A stretch of 64,000 bases of DNA from Marinobacter sp. F4218 (GCF_019443085.1 NZ_JAHZIL010000003.1:2170001-2234000); one strand, 5' to 3'; counted from the stretch's first letter, positions 25,322 to 35,347 are shown. A program made the numbers and translations. Notes: generated by a model not told the origin, from the sequence alone.

Positions 25322-26335
25322 ATGGTCGAGCGTCTCGTCATCTGTGCCGATGGCACATGGAATCGTCCCGAAGAAGACCTGCAGAAAGACGTTCCCACCA
25401 ATGTTCTTCGAATGGCCCGGGCCATCAGTCCGCTGACCGCCAGAGGCTGGCCCCAGCACGTGTTTTACGACTGGGGCATCGGCTCCTACTACAATGCCGT
25501 GATTGGTGGCGCGACGGGCCAGGGCATTCACAAGAACATCATGGATGCCTACCGCTACATCGTTCAGAACTATGAGCCCGAAACCGAACTGTATTTCTTT
25601 GGCTTCAGTCGCGGCGCCTACACGGTGCGCTCGTTGTGCGGCCTGATCAATAACTGTGGCATCCTCAGGCGGCCCGATGCGCGGCTGATCCAGAAAGCCT
25701 TCGACCATTACAAAAAAGCGGGCAAGGAGTTCGCGCCGTCCGGAACGGAGTCGTTGAAATTCCGCGCTGAGCACAGCCATCCGTCCCGGGAAATTCGTTT
25801 TGTCGGGGTGTGGGACACCGTCGGAGCCCTTGGCGTGCCGTTTTCATTGCTGGGATTGTTTGATCGCAAAGACGAGTTTTACGACACCAAACTCGGCAGT
25901 AATGTCCGGGTGGCTCGACACGCACTGGCCATTGATGAACGCCGGGAGGATTTCGAACCCACCCTGTGGCACCCGAGGCCGGGGCTCGATCTGAAACAGG
26001 TATGGTTCGCAGGGTCTCATAGCGACATCGGTGGCGGGTATCCGGCGGATGAGGCAGGACTGTTCGCCTCGGACATTGCGCTGGACTGGATGGTGCAGGA
26101 AGCGAGAACGGCGGGCCTTGAGATCGAGCCACATCTGCCGGCTGCGGCCAGGCCCGATCCTCGGGCGAAACTGCACAATTCCCGGCGGCACATTTTCCGA
26201 TTCTCAACACCCCTGATCAGGCCCCTGAAAGTGGCCGATGCTGAAACCTCGATTCACCCATCGGTGACGGATCGTTGGCGCCTCGACCCGGACTATCGCC
26301 CACCAAATCTGGAGCAGATCGGGTTTCAGGGCTGA
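25322..26335 (+). CDS. DUF2235 alpha/beta hydrolase (Tle1-like phospholipase family)
   Basis: 337 residues. It begins RLVICADGTWNRPEE, then has YDWGIGSYYNAVIGGATGQG, the nucleophile motif GFSRGAYTVRSL with Ser in GxSRG, VGVWDTVGALGVP, and WFAGSHSDIGGGY carrying the Asp and His region. This is DUF2235, which includes type VI secretion phospholipase effectors. No type VI genes or adaptor are nearby, and the protein lacks extra effector domains, so a housekeeping esterase is as likely. Start set at MVERLV; an ATG six codons upstream is an alternative. Confidence 0.85.
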   Translation: MVERLVICADGTWNRPEEDLQKDVPTNVLRMARAISPLTARGWPQHVFYDWGIGSYYNAVIGGATGQGIHKNIMDAYRYIVQNYEPETELYFFGFSRGAYTVRSLCGLINNCGILRRPDARLIQKAFDHYKKAGKEFAPSGTESLKFRAEHSHPSREIRFVGVWDTVGALGVPFSLLGLFDRKDEFYDTKLGSNVRVARHALAIDERREDFEPTLWHPRPGLDLKQVWFAGSHSDIGGGYPADEAGLFASDIALDWMVQEARTAGLEIEPHLPAAARPDPRAKLHNSRRHIFRFSTPLIRPLKVADAETSIHPSVTDRWRLDPDYRPPNLEQIGFQG

Positions 26336-26709
26336 TGTCTGTGGTCGTTGGCGCCCAGGGCGCAGGTGTATTTGCGCTCGTAACGGCGGTCCGCCCAGTT
26401 CTCGTAAATCCGCGAGGCAATCGGGAAGACCATGGGCCAGAGCAAGGGTTTGAACAGGAAGCCCAGAGCTGTATGGGACCAGGCGCGCGCAGTCGCTTCC
26501 AGACCGGTTACCCACTCCCCGCTCCAGGCCAGCAAGTGCAGACGGCGCAGCAGCTCCTCGTGGCCTGGCACCTGCGAATTATTGCCATGCTGCTCGTGGA
26601 TGTCAGCGAAGATCAAATTGCCGTTCTGGAGCTTGCGCAGGGTCCGGATCTCGCGGGCACACAGCGGGCAGTGACTGTCGTAGAAAAGGGTGTCATATCG
26701 GGGTGCCAT
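26326..26709 (-). CDS. DUF393 thiol-disulfide oxidoreductase-like protein
   Basis: 127 residues. The N-terminus FYDSHCPLCAREIRTL carries a thioredoxin-like CxxC (CPLC). The rest, IFADIHEQHG and the hydrophobic PLLWPMVFPIASRIYENWADRRY, fits the DUF393/YuxK family. Its start overlaps the end of the SixA-CHAD gene by 17 bp on the same strand, so the two form an operon. Its end overlaps the DUF2235 gene tail by 10 bp. Confidence 0.82.
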   Translation of the reverse strand: MAPRYDTLFYDSHCPLCAREIRTLRKLQNGNLIFADIHEQHGNNSQVPGHEELLRRLHLLAWSGEWVTGLEATARAWSHTALGFLFKPLLWPMVFPIASRIYENWADRRYERKYTCALGANDHRHQP

Positions 26710-28045
26710 CAAGTCCTCCAAGGGCCAGTATCTGGTTCCGAACGTCTGCTTTCTGCTGTTCCAGCCTGACTTCGAGGGTCCGCAAGGCCGCCGGGAGAAT
26801 GTCGGGGGCATTGCTCCGGAACTGCTCCAGCAACTGAATCTGAACGTGCAGGTCCTGAAAGCGGCCATAGTGTTTCTGGCGTTCTTTCAAAACCTTCAGG
26901 GGCTTCTTCCAGCCTGCCCTGTCGAGCTCCATCAGATAGCGTGTTCGCTTCAACAGCTTACGCAGTCGGTGGAAATCCTCGTCCGGCGAGGAGCAAGTCA
27001 GCACCGCAGAACGCCTGTTGATCTCATCAATACGTCGCCCGGCGGTTTTTCGGATGTCTTTATGGCTCAATGACGTGGCAAGTTTTTCCAGTTTTCCGGA
27101 TTCGATCCGGTTCTGCCAGTCGGTCAGACTCTTGCGGTAGCGCTTGCCCGTCAGTTTTTTCACCAGCCGCTGTTGCTCGTTGTCCGCCTCTTTCTCGAAA
27201 TAGGTGTGCAGGGCGGTACGCAGCTCGTCATTGGCAGCGCTCAGCGTCGGCAGCTGTTGCAGGAACACGTGCAGGTCCCGGAGTCGGCTGGTGGCGTTGG
27301 CATACCGTTTGAGCTCCTTGACGGGCTTCGCCAGAAGGTTGTTGCCGGTAACCTCCTGGACCGACTCGGCAATGGCGCGGCTGCGACGGATGGCAATGCG
27401 GTACTGGTGCAGGAACTCGTCATCCAGCCCGATGATCACCCCCGGTGCCAGTTGATGCATGAGCTCCAGCTGGTGTTGAAGTGCGACTGGAATGTCCCGG
27501 CCTGGCCGGGTGCCGTCGGTCGCTGCCCGCTTTTTCAGTTTGCGGGCAAAATGGCTGTAGCTGAACTGGCTCGGCGTCAGGAGTGTCTCCAGTTTGCCCT
27601 TGCCCTTCGCTAATTGACGCCAATGGCGGACGGGTGCGCGAATGTGTACGAAACTGGCAGTGGGAAGCTGTGTCGGCGGGTGTTTGACCAGCCACTGGGC
27701 AAGCTCCAGGAGTGCCGGGTTGTGTCCGATCACTGCGACCGGGCCATCATCTTCCCGATCCATCAACCATCTGGCCAGGCGTCGGAAGTCGAAGGTGTAG
27801 AGCTCAGGGCAGACATGCACCCGTTCCGGGGAAACGGTGGCGGGCAGTATGCCCTCCAGCGTCGCCTGCGCCCGGGTTGCCGGACTGGCGTACATCTGGC
27901 CCTCGAAACCGCCATGCCGAGCAAGGGCCCGCCCCAGTGGTGCCAGCTGGCTCTGCCCCCGGGCACTCAGGGGGCGTGCCCGGTCAGGCAGGCTGTCGTC
28001 GGCCCAACTGGATTTGGCGTGTCGGATCAGGTAGAGGTCCTTCAT
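26693..28045 (-). CDS. SixA phosphohistidine phosphatase-CHAD domain fusion
   Basis: 450 residues. Residues 1-160 are a SixA histidine phosphatase: LIRHAKSSWAD with the phospho-accepting His9, LSARGQSQL, and VAVIGHNPALLELAQWL with the second His. Residues about 185-450 form a CHAD domain, all helical and rich in conserved His, Arg and Lys (LHQYRIAIRRSRAI, FHRLRKLLKRTRYLMEL), typical for polyphosphate binding. SixA alone removes phosphate from HPt proteins. The fusion suggests a phosphatase linked to polyphosphate, which is inference. Confidence 0.85.
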   Translation of the reverse strand: MKDLYLIRHAKSSWADDSLPDRARPLSARGQSQLAPLGRALARHGGFEGQMYASPATRAQATLEGILPATVSPERVHVCPELYTFDFRRLARWLMDREDDGPVAVIGHNPALLELAQWLVKHPPTQLPTASFVHIRAPVRHWRQLAKGKGKLETLLTPSQFSYSHFARKLKKRAATDGTRPGRDIPVALQHQLELMHQLAPGVIIGLDDEFLHQYRIAIRRSRAIAESVQEVTGNNLLAKPVKELKRYANATSRLRDLHVFLQQLPTLSAANDELRTALHTYFEKEADNEQQRLVKKLTGKRYRKSLTDWQNRIESGKLEKLATSLSHKDIRKTAGRRIDEINRRSAVLTCSSPDEDFHRLRKLLKRTRYLMELDRAGWKKPLKVLKERQKHYGRFQDLHVQIQLLEQFRSNAPDILPAALRTLEVRLEQQKADVRNQILALGGLDGTPI

Positions 28046-28268
28046 GCTGCAACCGTGGTGTTAAGACATTGGTCGAGAACGCGCTCAAGATCGGGGCAGA
28101 ACCGCCGATATGTCAATTATCTGAAAATGCGTGAACAGTACCAGTCTAGTGCCAGTGCGGGCGACCTTCATTGTCTCGTGCGCAACATAGCCTTAACAAA
28201 CTGGAACAGTGCTCAACGCATCTCTGTGGATAATTCACAACTCTGACCAGTTCCCAAGGATCGTTGTA

Positions 28269-29945
28269 ATGAACCTCCTGAACAACTTGCGCATACGCAC
28301 CCGTTTGTTGCTGGCCGTATTGGTGCCGGTCCTCATCACCGCGGCCACCATCGCCTGGATCACGGTCAGCCAGATTCAGGCCAGTGGTGAGGCTGAGCTC
28401 AAGCGTCTTGAGGCCAGTCTGCTGGAGTCCCGGAAAGCCGGACTCAAGAATCTGATCGATGCGGCCCGGGCGGTCGTTCTGGAGGCAAAGAACGACCCTG
28501 AGCTCTCCGAAGAGGAGGCGAAGGCCGAAGCGGCATCGCGCCTCCGGACCATCCGGTTCGACAAGTCCAATTACGTCTTCGCCTACACCCGGGACGTCTA
28601 CAACCTGGCCTATGCCCCCGATCCCTCCAAGGAAGGACCGTCAAGCAACCCAACCCTCGGGAAGCTGGTGGGTGCCCTGTTCGATGCCGCCGAGACCGAT
28701 GGCTACTACGAATACGAGTGGATGAACCCGGCATCGGGCAATGAAGAGCCGAAGGTCTCCTACTCGACGATTATTCCGGGTTGGGACTGGATGATTGGTG
28801 CCGGTGTGTACGTGACCAACATCGATCGTGAAGTCGCCGCTGCGCAGGCTGAAATTCAGGACAACATTGCCTCAACCCTCGGATTCATTCTGGTGGTGAC
28901 GGTGATCGTTGTGGTTGTTTCACTGTTGGTTGGCCTTTTGGTTGGTCGCACCGTGACCAGGCCGCTCAAAGGCGTGAGCGACATGATGCAGGAAATCGCG
29001 GACGGTGAGGGCGATCTTCGCCACCGTCTGCCGGAGGACGGCACCGACGAGCTGGCCGAGTTGGGGCGGCGCTTCAATGCCTTTGTGATCAAGATCCAGG
29101 ACACCATCCGGGAAGTGGGCGCCACCACGGATCAGGTCGCCTCGGCCGCCGAGGAACTGAGTCGGGTAGCCAATGAAACCCGAGCGTCGGTTCAGGAACA
29201 GGGTTCAGAGACCGACCAGATCGCCTCGGCCATCAATGAAATGGCGGCAACCATCCAGCAGATTTCCGGCAATGCCAACGAGGTCGAGAGTGCGGCCTCA
29301 GATGCCGATCGCATGGCTCGGGATGGCGGGGAAACCATTACCAATGCCCAGGCCGCGGTCAACAAACTGTCCGAGGAAATCCAGGACAGCGCCCGGACCA
29401 TCGACGCCCTGGCCGAGAAGTCTGACGACATCCAGCAGGTTCTCGATGTGATTCACGCCGTGACCGAACAGACCAACCTGCTGGCGCTGAACGCGGCTAT
29501 TGAGGCGGCCCGGGCCGGTGAGCATGGCCGTGGCTTCTCGGTGGTTGCCGATGAGGTCCGTCAGCTGGCGAAGCGCAGTGCCGAGTCCGCAGACCAGATT
29601 CGTGAAATGATTGACGGGTTTGTCTCCGAGTCCCGTTCCGCGGTTGAGCGCATGAACCGGTCCCGTGATCGGTCATCGGAGACGGTTGAGCGCATCAATC
29701 ACGCCACGGGGGCGTTGGGCACGATCGAGAAATCGGTTGGCCAGATCCACGACCAGGTGACCCAGATTGCCACTGCTGCCGAGCAGCAGAGTCAGGTGGC
29801 AGAAGAAATCAACCAGAATGTCGTGCGCATCGTTGATGCCGCCCAGCGCAGCGACACCGGTGTCACCCAGACCAACGAAGCAAGCCAGGAACTGGCGCGG
29901 CTGGGTGAAACCTTGCGAGGCCTGGTCAGTCAGTTCAAGGTCTGA
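28269..29945 (+). CDS. Methyl-accepting chemotaxis protein with single Cache sensor
   Basis: 558 residues: transmembrane segment 1 (about 12-33), periplasmic sCache_2-like domain (about 40-195, with [19 protein letters not shown] and [16 protein letters not shown]), transmembrane segment 2 (about 203-225), HAMP (about 226-280), and a signalling domain whose tip reads [29 protein letters not shown]. sCache_2 domains usually bind small carboxylates. Start set at MNLLNNLR after AAGGA. No C-terminal CheR-tethering pentapeptide is present. Convergent with an Hpt-REC-REC gene. Confidence 0.93.
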   Translation: MNLLNNLRIRTRLLLAVLVPVLITAATIAWITVSQIQASGEAELKRLEASLLESRKAGLKNLIDAARAVVLEAKNDPELSEEEAKAEAASRLRTIRFDKSNYVFAYTRDVYNLAYAPDPSKEGPSSNPTLGKLVGALFDAAETDGYYEYEWMNPASGNEEPKVSYSTIIPGWDWMIGAGVYVTNIDREVAAAQAEIQDNIASTLGFILVVTVIVVVVSLLVGLLVGRTVTRPLKGVSDMMQEIADGEGDLRHRLPEDGTDELAELGRRFNAFVIKIQDTIREVGATTDQVASAAEELSRVANETRASVQEQGSETDQIASAINEMAATIQQISGNANEVESAASDADRMARDGGETITNAQAAVNKLSEEIQDSARTIDALAEKSDDIQQVLDVIHAVTEQTNLLALNAAIEAARAGEHGRGFSVVADEVRQLAKRSAESADQIREMIDGFVSESRSAVERMNRSRDRSSETVERINHATGALGTIEKSVGQIHDQVTQIATAAEQQSQVAEEINQNVVRIVDAAQRSDTGVTQTNEASQELARLGETLRGLVSQFKV

Positions 29946-31131
29946 TTCCGGTGGTCTGGCTTTGTCGAAGCAGCTCCCGGAGCCGGCGGGAGCGCCGTGC
30001 CCGGGCGAAGATGGTGGTCAGCAGGTAATCCGGGTCGAAGGGCTTGTTGATGTAATCGTCACCGCCAAGAGCTGCACTCATGACTTTCTGGTCCGGGTGG
30101 GCGTCGGAGGTCAGAAAAAGAATGGGGATCGGGTCAAAGAACCTGTCCTGACGGAGGATTGCTGCCAGCTCGATGCCGGAAACTTCCGGCATCAGCACAT
30201 CGAGAATCACGACGTCCGGTTCAAATGCTTTTGCAGCCTCCAGCGCTTTCTTCGGATCGACAACGGTACGGACCTCGAGTCCGGCCCGCTCCAACACCAG
30301 TTGATTCACCGCCAGCACGGCCTCATCGTCATCGACCATCAACACCCTGAAGGCCGGAGCACGCTCGATGTCGGCGTAATCCCGGGCCACGTCGACCAGT
30401 TCGTTCTGGCGAACCGGTTGGGTCAGGTAGCGGGACGCCCCGGCCCTCAGGGCATCCAGCCGGGTGTCCATGTCATCCCGGGCCGACAGAAACACCACGG
30501 GGGGCAGGTTTCCGAGTTTCTGCTTGAGGAACCGGATAATTCGTGGGCCCGCACAGGCGTCGTCGCCGAAGCTGATGTTCATGATGATCAGGTCGGGCGG
30601 TGGCAGAATCTCGAAGGTGTCGCCATAAACGGTTGCGGACATGAATACCCGGGCATCAAAGCCCGCTTCTTCCAGCCAATGCAGAATCTCACCAGCAACC
30701 AAGTCGTCCTCTTCGACAATGTGGATGGAACGTGAGCCCGACAATGCAACGGAGCCCAGTTCCGGCTCGCTTGTGATCTCCACGTCGCGCATGGCTCTGA
30801 CCAGGGCCAGGATCGCTTCCTGTTTTGACACCGGATCCTCGGCTGAAGCGTCAAACCAGGCATCCACCATGCCCAGCATCTGTTTGGCGGCACGGGAGGT
30901 AGGCAGAAGCCCCAAAGAACCCGCCGCGCCGGCTATTTTGTGGGCTTCCTGATAGATTGTGTTCAGGGAGGAGCGCAATTTGCCACCATCTTCCCGGTAA
31001 TCGCCGTCGACCGGAATGGCCATGACCAGATACTCCATCCGGTCCAGTCGTCCCGGCAGTTTCTCCAGGTAGCTATCCCGAAGCTGCTCCAGCCTTGACC
31101 GGTGGCTGTCAAACTCGTCGGTGTTTTCCAT
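29935..31131 (-). CDS. Hpt-REC-REC signalling protein with a degenerate first receiver
   Basis: 398 residues. Residues 1-125 form a histidine-phosphotransfer-like domain (His64 in [13 protein letters not shown]). Residues about 136-255 are a receiver whose phospho-acceptor position is Asn185 (LIIMNISFG) instead of Asp. Residues about 261-385 are a normal receiver with Asp311 (VVILDVLMP), the acidic DDDE and Lys of YINKPFD. No DNA-binding or GGDEF output is attached, so it is an internal relay. It overlaps the chemoreceptor gene tail by 11 bp. Confidence 0.85.
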   Translation of the reverse strand: MENTDEFDSHRSRLEQLRDSYLEKLPGRLDRMEYLVMAIPVDGDYREDGGKLRSSLNTIYQEAHKIAGAAGSLGLLPTSRAAKQMLGMVDAWFDASAEDPVSKQEAILALVRAMRDVEITSEPELGSVALSGSRSIHIVEEDDLVAGEILHWLEEAGFDARVFMSATVYGDTFEILPPPDLIIMNISFGDDACAGPRIIRFLKQKLGNLPPVVFLSARDDMDTRLDALRAGASRYLTQPVRQNELVDVARDYADIERAPAFRVLMVDDDEAVLAVNQLVLERAGLEVRTVVDPKKALEAAKAFEPDVVILDVLMPEVSGIELAAILRQDRFFDPIPILFLTSDAHPDQKVMSAALGGDDYINKPFDPDYLLTTIFARARRSRRLRELLRQSQTTGIRP

Positions 31132-31231
31132 CGCCGATTTCCTGCATCCCTCAGTGACGTTCGGCCTTAGCGTTACCAAAGCCCGTGGAACCTATAATCA
31201 CTTTGGCCCCTCCGGTGGATGAGAACAAGTC

Positions 31232-31261
31232 TTGGCGCTAATGATGTTCCCGGGCTAATAT
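31232..31261 (+). promoter_or_regulatory. Possible promoter of the orphan TRAP binding protein
   Basis: TTGGCG (31232-31237), 18-bp spacer, TAATAT (31256-31261), 53 bp before the start codon in an AT-rich gap. Predicted by eye. Confidence 0.4.
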
Positions 31262-31314
31262 TGGATGGCTTCAAAAAAATGCATTACATAATAATAGGAT
31301 AAAGGGTGCCAACA

Positions 31315-32382
31315 ATGATGACTCACCTGTTCAGAATGGCCGCATTCGCGCTGCTGTTCTCAGTCAGTTCACTCAGCCTCGCTGAGGATACGTTTACACT
31401 GCGCCTGGCGCAGACCTGGGGGCCTAACTCTCCGATTCTGGGGGAAACCGTTGAACATATGGCGGAGATGGCCGACACCATGTCCGGCGGCCGTCTGCAG
31501 ATCCAGATTGATGCTTCCAACAAGCACAAGGCACCGTTCGGTATCTTTGACCTGGTTCGGAATGGCCAGTACGACATGGGCCATACCGCGTCCTACTACT
31601 ACAAGGGCACCATCCCGAATGCCATGTTCTTTACCACGGTGCCCTTCGGGATGATTGCGCCGGAACAATACGCCTGGTTTTACTATGGTGACGGCATGGA
31701 GCTGATGCAGAAGGTGTATGAGCCGTATGGCCTGCTGTCCTTCCCGGGGGGTAACACCGGCAACCAGATGGGTGGCTGGTTCCGGGAGGAGATTAATTCC
31801 CTCGATGACCTCAAGGGCATCAAGATGCGGACCCCGGGTTTTGCCGGTGAGGTGATGTCCGAGCTGGGCGTGGCCGTGACCAACATTCCGCCGGGCGAGC
31901 TCTACAGCGCTCTGGAACGGGGCACCATTGATGCGGTTGAATGGGTAGGTCCGGCGCTCGATTTCAATATGGGCTTCCACCAGATTGCCAAGTACTACTA
32001 TTCCGGCTGGCAGGAGCCGGGCGCCGAAGTCCAGTTCCTGGTCAATCAGAAAACCTGGAACAGTCTGCCCGGAGATCTGCAGGAAATTCTGCGCGTTGCC
32101 ATGCGCACAGCCGCCTATGACATGTACATCCAGAGCACACACGAAAGTGGCGTGGCCTGGGACCGGATGAAGGAAGATTATCCGGATGTCACCCACAAGA
32201 CCTTCCCGCCGGAAGTGATCGAGGCCCTGCGCGATGCGACCGATAAACTGTTGAAGGAAGCCGCGGAAAAGGACGAACTGGCGAAGGAGATCATCAGCTC
32301 CCAGCGCGAGTACCTGCGTCAGGTTCGCCAGTGGACCAATATTTCGGACAAGGCCTACCTGGACAGCGTTGCCGGCGAGTAA
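31315..32382 (+). CDS. TRAP transporter solute-binding protein, TakP-like (orphan)
   Basis: About 355 residues with a signal peptide (FALLFSVSSLSLAEDT). DctP family, of the TakP type that binds 2-oxo acids: TGNQMGGWFREEI, KMRTPGFAGEVMSELG, PPGELYSALERGTIDAVEWVGP; in TakP the EWVGP region holds the ion and ligand. No DctQ or DctM follows; the next gene is a diguanylate cyclase after a terminator. ATG at 31315 is preceded by AAAGGG. It may serve the distant tea permeases, act as a sensor, or have its permeases elsewhere. Confidence 0.85.
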   Translation: MMTHLFRMAAFALLFSVSSLSLAEDTFTLRLAQTWGPNSPILGETVEHMAEMADTMSGGRLQIQIDASNKHKAPFGIFDLVRNGQYDMGHTASYYYKGTIPNAMFFTTVPFGMIAPEQYAWFYYGDGMELMQKVYEPYGLLSFPGGNTGNQMGGWFREEINSLDDLKGIKMRTPGFAGEVMSELGVAVTNIPPGELYSALERGTIDAVEWVGPALDFNMGFHQIAKYYYSGWQEPGAEVQFLVNQKTWNSLPGDLQEILRVAMRTAAYDMYIQSTHESGVAWDRMKEDYPDVTHKTFPPEVIEALRDATDKLLKEAAEKDELAKEIISSQREYLRQVRQWTNISDKAYLDSVAGE

Positions 32383-32417
32383 GACTGCCCAATGCGCCGG
32401 CTGATAAGGCCGGCCCG

Positions 32418-32455
32418 AGGGCGTCGGGGTTTCAACTGATCCCGGCGCCCTTTTT
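32418..32455 (+). terminator. Rho-independent terminator after the TRAP binding protein
   Basis: GGGCG-T-CGGG and CCCG-G-CGCCC arms (one mismatch) around a loop of about 12 nt, then five T. It begins about 35 bp after the stop codon. Confidence 0.75.
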
Positions 32456-32599
32456 GGTTGGGTGGGGCGAGCCGGGGACGCAAGGTGCCGATTTTCGGTT
32501 GATCAAATTTTGTCATCTGCAGTGGCCCATCGGCCCGGTTTGTGGTCTATTGACCTATAATTGGCTCCAGCCTTTATACATTGCAGGCCTGCTCATCTG

Positions 32600-34870
32600 A
32601 TGCATGTGCTCCGCCCAATCCTGATCGTCGCACTGTTGCTGGCGTTTTTCCTGCCGGGCGCGACCCATGCTGCGTCCCAGCCGGTCACCGATGGCTGGGA
32701 ATACCGCTGGGGCGATTCCACTTTCAATGATGACGGCGTACCCCACTGGACGCTTGAGACGGACACCGGGCAGTGGCAAGGCATTGGATTCCCTTCCAAT
32801 CCGCCGGCCCGCAACGGCCGGGAGAACGTCTGGTACCGGGTAACCCTGCCTGCTGGCGAATGGCAGGAGCCAGTCCTATATATTTTCAGTGTCGACATCA
32901 TTGTTCAGGCCTTCCTCGGCGGTGAGCTGATCTATCAGTACGGTACCTTCGATTCCCGGGGGCAGGGATCCTTTGAGGGCTGGCCGTGGCATGCGATTCC
33001 CCTTCCCGACGGGTATCAGAACGAGCCGATCTATTTCAGGGTGTTCTCGGATTACACCGACATCGGGTTGTGGGGCGAAGTGTCGATCATGGATCGTGCC
33101 GACCTGGTGTTGTTCATCCTGGAAAATTCCCTGAAATCTCTGATCGTTGCCGGGTTTTCCGCGCTGATTGCCCTGCTTGCGTTAGTCTTCTCTGTGCTGC
33201 AAACCGAACGAAAGACCTTTGTCAGCATCGCGGTGTTTGCGTTGTCCGCCGCGGTGATGCTGGTGGCGGAGAGTCAGGCAAGCCTGCTGATCACCTACCG
33301 GCCGTTACTGTGGGATTATCTGGCGGCCGGTTCCTATTACATGCTGCCGGTAGCGCTGGCGTTGATGCTGGAGCAATGGCTGGCCGACCATCGTCCCTGG
33401 TTGATAAACCTGATCTGGAAACTCCATCTGGGCTATGTGGTGGGGGCGATCGGTCTAGCCCTCGCCGGCGTCGTTGACCTGTCGTCAACCTTCCCGGTGT
33501 TTGACGCCCTGTTCCTGGTGTCCATCGCCGCCATTGGCGCTACGGTGGTGCGCCGGTTCCGCCATATGTTGCGGGAACAGCAGGTGCTTGTACTGACCTA
33601 TGGGATCTTCTGCGGCCTCCTGATAGCCGACATGGCTGTGGCGCACGGTGTCCTGCCCTGGCAGCGGGTACCCGTAAGCTGGGGCCTCCTGGCCTTTTCA
33701 CTGGCGGTGGTTGTGATCTCTCTCTGGCATTACGCCAGGACCCATAATGCCCTGAAGCGGTTGGCGATCTCTTTGGAGCAGAAGGTGGCGGAACGCACTG
33801 CAAGGGCGGAATCCCTGGCCCGTCGTGAACAGGCACGAGTGCGCATGCTCACGTTCGAGAATGAGAAGAACCGGATTCTGGGTGACATGATTGCCGAACT
33901 GCAGGATTGCATCACCCTCGGGCAGGCCTTTTCCTTGCTGGGCAGGGTTGCACCGGACCTCTGCAGCCCTCTGGCAGGTGTACTTTACCGCCGTTCCACG
34001 GCCCGCCTCTACGATCCGGTTGCAAGCTGGGGGGACAGCAGCGAGCAGAGTTCCATGCCGCGGAGCCTTGATGCCAGCAAAGGTCTGCCTCGGCCCTCGA
34101 ACATGCCGGTACGGTCCGGGCAGGCGATCCCGGCGTCGTCAAACGGTTCGTCTGCCGGGCCACTGTGCTTCTGGATAAATGTAGAGTCTGCCAGCGAAGG
34201 GGTGGTGACAGAGGGTGTCCTGCTGCTGCAGTACCATGGCCGGTGCGGGACCGAGGAGGCTGACTATGGCCTGGAGCGATTATTTTCCGGACTGGACCAG
34301 GCCATCCAGCGGATTGGCATCACCCTCTCCAGCATTGCCCTGCGGGAGGAACTGCAGAAGTTCTCCTACGAGGATGCGCTCACCGGACTGAAGAACCGGC
34401 GCTACTTCGATCAGCTGTTTGAGCATGAATGTGCAGTCGCCCAGCGCGGTCATCTCCCGCTGTCCCTGCTGGTGATCGATATCGATCATTTCAAGCACTT
34501 CAACGATACCCATGGGCATGAGGCCGGCGACCGGGCCCTGCAGTCAGTCGCCCTGACACTCCAGCGCCAGTTCCGGGAGAGCGATATTGTCTGCCGTTAT
34601 GGCGGGGAGGAATTCGTGGTCATCATGCCGGGGGCATTGACGGAGGATGCAACCGAGCGCGCCCAATCCCTGTGCGATTCGGTTGGTGACGCCTCTGTCG
34701 TATTTCAGGGCAAAGACCTGGGGCCTATCACGGTCTCGGTGGGCGTGGCCTGCTGGCCAGAGACCGGAGAAGCGCCCGAACAGCTCCTGAGTCTTGCTGA
34801 TCAGGCCCTTTACCGGGCCAAGGAAGAGGGACGTAACCGGGTCAGTATCTCGAAAAGCAAGGCGGCCTGA
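32600..34870 (+). CDS. 7TMR-DISM membrane diguanylate cyclase with GAF and GGDEF domains
   Basis: 756 residues. Signal peptide (1-25), periplasmic jelly-roll 7TMR-DISM extracellular domain (about 30-165, with WYRVTLP), seven membrane segments (about 170-390), a coiled-coil linker (about 390-425, KVAERTARAESLARREQ), a GAF-like region (about 430-570), and a GGDEF domain. Active-site GGEEF is at 668-672 with an intact RESD inhibitory site just upstream, so it should make c-di-GMP with product inhibition. DISM domains may bind carbohydrates or carboxylates. It follows an orphan TRAP binding protein. Confidence 0.9.
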   Translation: MHVLRPILIVALLLAFFLPGATHAASQPVTDGWEYRWGDSTFNDDGVPHWTLETDTGQWQGIGFPSNPPARNGRENVWYRVTLPAGEWQEPVLYIFSVDIIVQAFLGGELIYQYGTFDSRGQGSFEGWPWHAIPLPDGYQNEPIYFRVFSDYTDIGLWGEVSIMDRADLVLFILENSLKSLIVAGFSALIALLALVFSVLQTERKTFVSIAVFALSAAVMLVAESQASLLITYRPLLWDYLAAGSYYMLPVALALMLEQWLADHRPWLINLIWKLHLGYVVGAIGLALAGVVDLSSTFPVFDALFLVSIAAIGATVVRRFRHMLREQQVLVLTYGIFCGLLIADMAVAHGVLPWQRVPVSWGLLAFSLAVVVISLWHYARTHNALKRLAISLEQKVAERTARAESLARREQARVRMLTFENEKNRILGDMIAELQDCITLGQAFSLLGRVAPDLCSPLAGVLYRRSTARLYDPVASWGDSSEQSSMPRSLDASKGLPRPSNMPVRSGQAIPASSNGSSAGPLCFWINVESASEGVVTEGVLLLQYHGRCGTEEADYGLERLFSGLDQAIQRIGITLSSIALREELQKFSYEDALTGLKNRRYFDQLFEHECAVAQRGHLPLSLLVIDIDHFKHFNDTHGHEAGDRALQSVALTLQRQFRESDIVCRYGGEEFVVIMPGALTEDATERAQSLCDSVGDASVVFQGKDLGPITVSVGVACWPETGEAPEQLLSLADQALYRAKEEGRNRVSISKSKAA

Positions 34871-34872
34871 AG

Positions 34873-35313
34873 TCAGACCACCAACACCGGACACTTGGCG
34901 CGGGAGGCCACGCGGTGGGAGACACTGCCAAGAAGCATGCCGTCCTTGTCGCTGTGGGTGCCGCTGGTGCCCACGACAATAAGGTCTACCTCTTTATCCT
35001 GTGCGAACTTGACGATTACGCTGGATGGCCGCCCGCCTTTCACGAAAGCACGAATCTTGCTCGCTCCGTGTGACTTTGCCTCTTCCTTGGCATGATCGAC
35101 CACTTCCTTGGCCCACTCCGAAAGGACCTTGTCCGGAATATCCATTCCCGGAGGCCGGCCAATCGACAGTGACGCCTCAAACAGGCTGTGATGTTTGTAC
35201 ACGCAGATCAGGTAGATCTCGGCATCTGTCAGCTTCTGGAGTTCAATCGCCTTGTCCAGCGCCTTGAGGGATGTCTTGGAACCGTCAATGGCTACCAGGA
35301 TCCGTTTGAACAT
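34873..35313 (-). CDS. teaD: Universal stress protein, TeaD-like
   Basis: UspA-fold protein of 146 residues: MFKRILVAIDGSKTSLKALD and the ATP-binding signature VGTSGTHSDKDGMLLGSVSHRV. It is the last gene after teaC. In Halomonas elongata an ATP-binding universal stress protein, TeaD, ends the teaABCD operon and restrains ectoine uptake; the matching position supports the same role here. Confidence 0.88.
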   Translation of the reverse strand: MFKRILVAIDGSKTSLKALDKAIELQKLTDAEIYLICVYKHHSLFEASLSIGRPPGMDIPDKVLSEWAKEVVDHAKEEAKSHGASKIRAFVKGGRPSSVIVKFAQDKEVDLIVVGTSGTHSDKDGMLLGSVSHRVASRAKCPVLVV

Positions 35314-35347
35314 AGCTTTCTCCTTGAAACGGCAATGCGGTTGCGCG

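Noticed and set aside
25322-26335. Type VI secretion effector (Tle1) call for the DUF2235 protein.
   Set aside because: No VgrG, Hcp, PAAR, adaptor or immunity gene is adjacent; the domain also occurs in non-secreted hydrolases.
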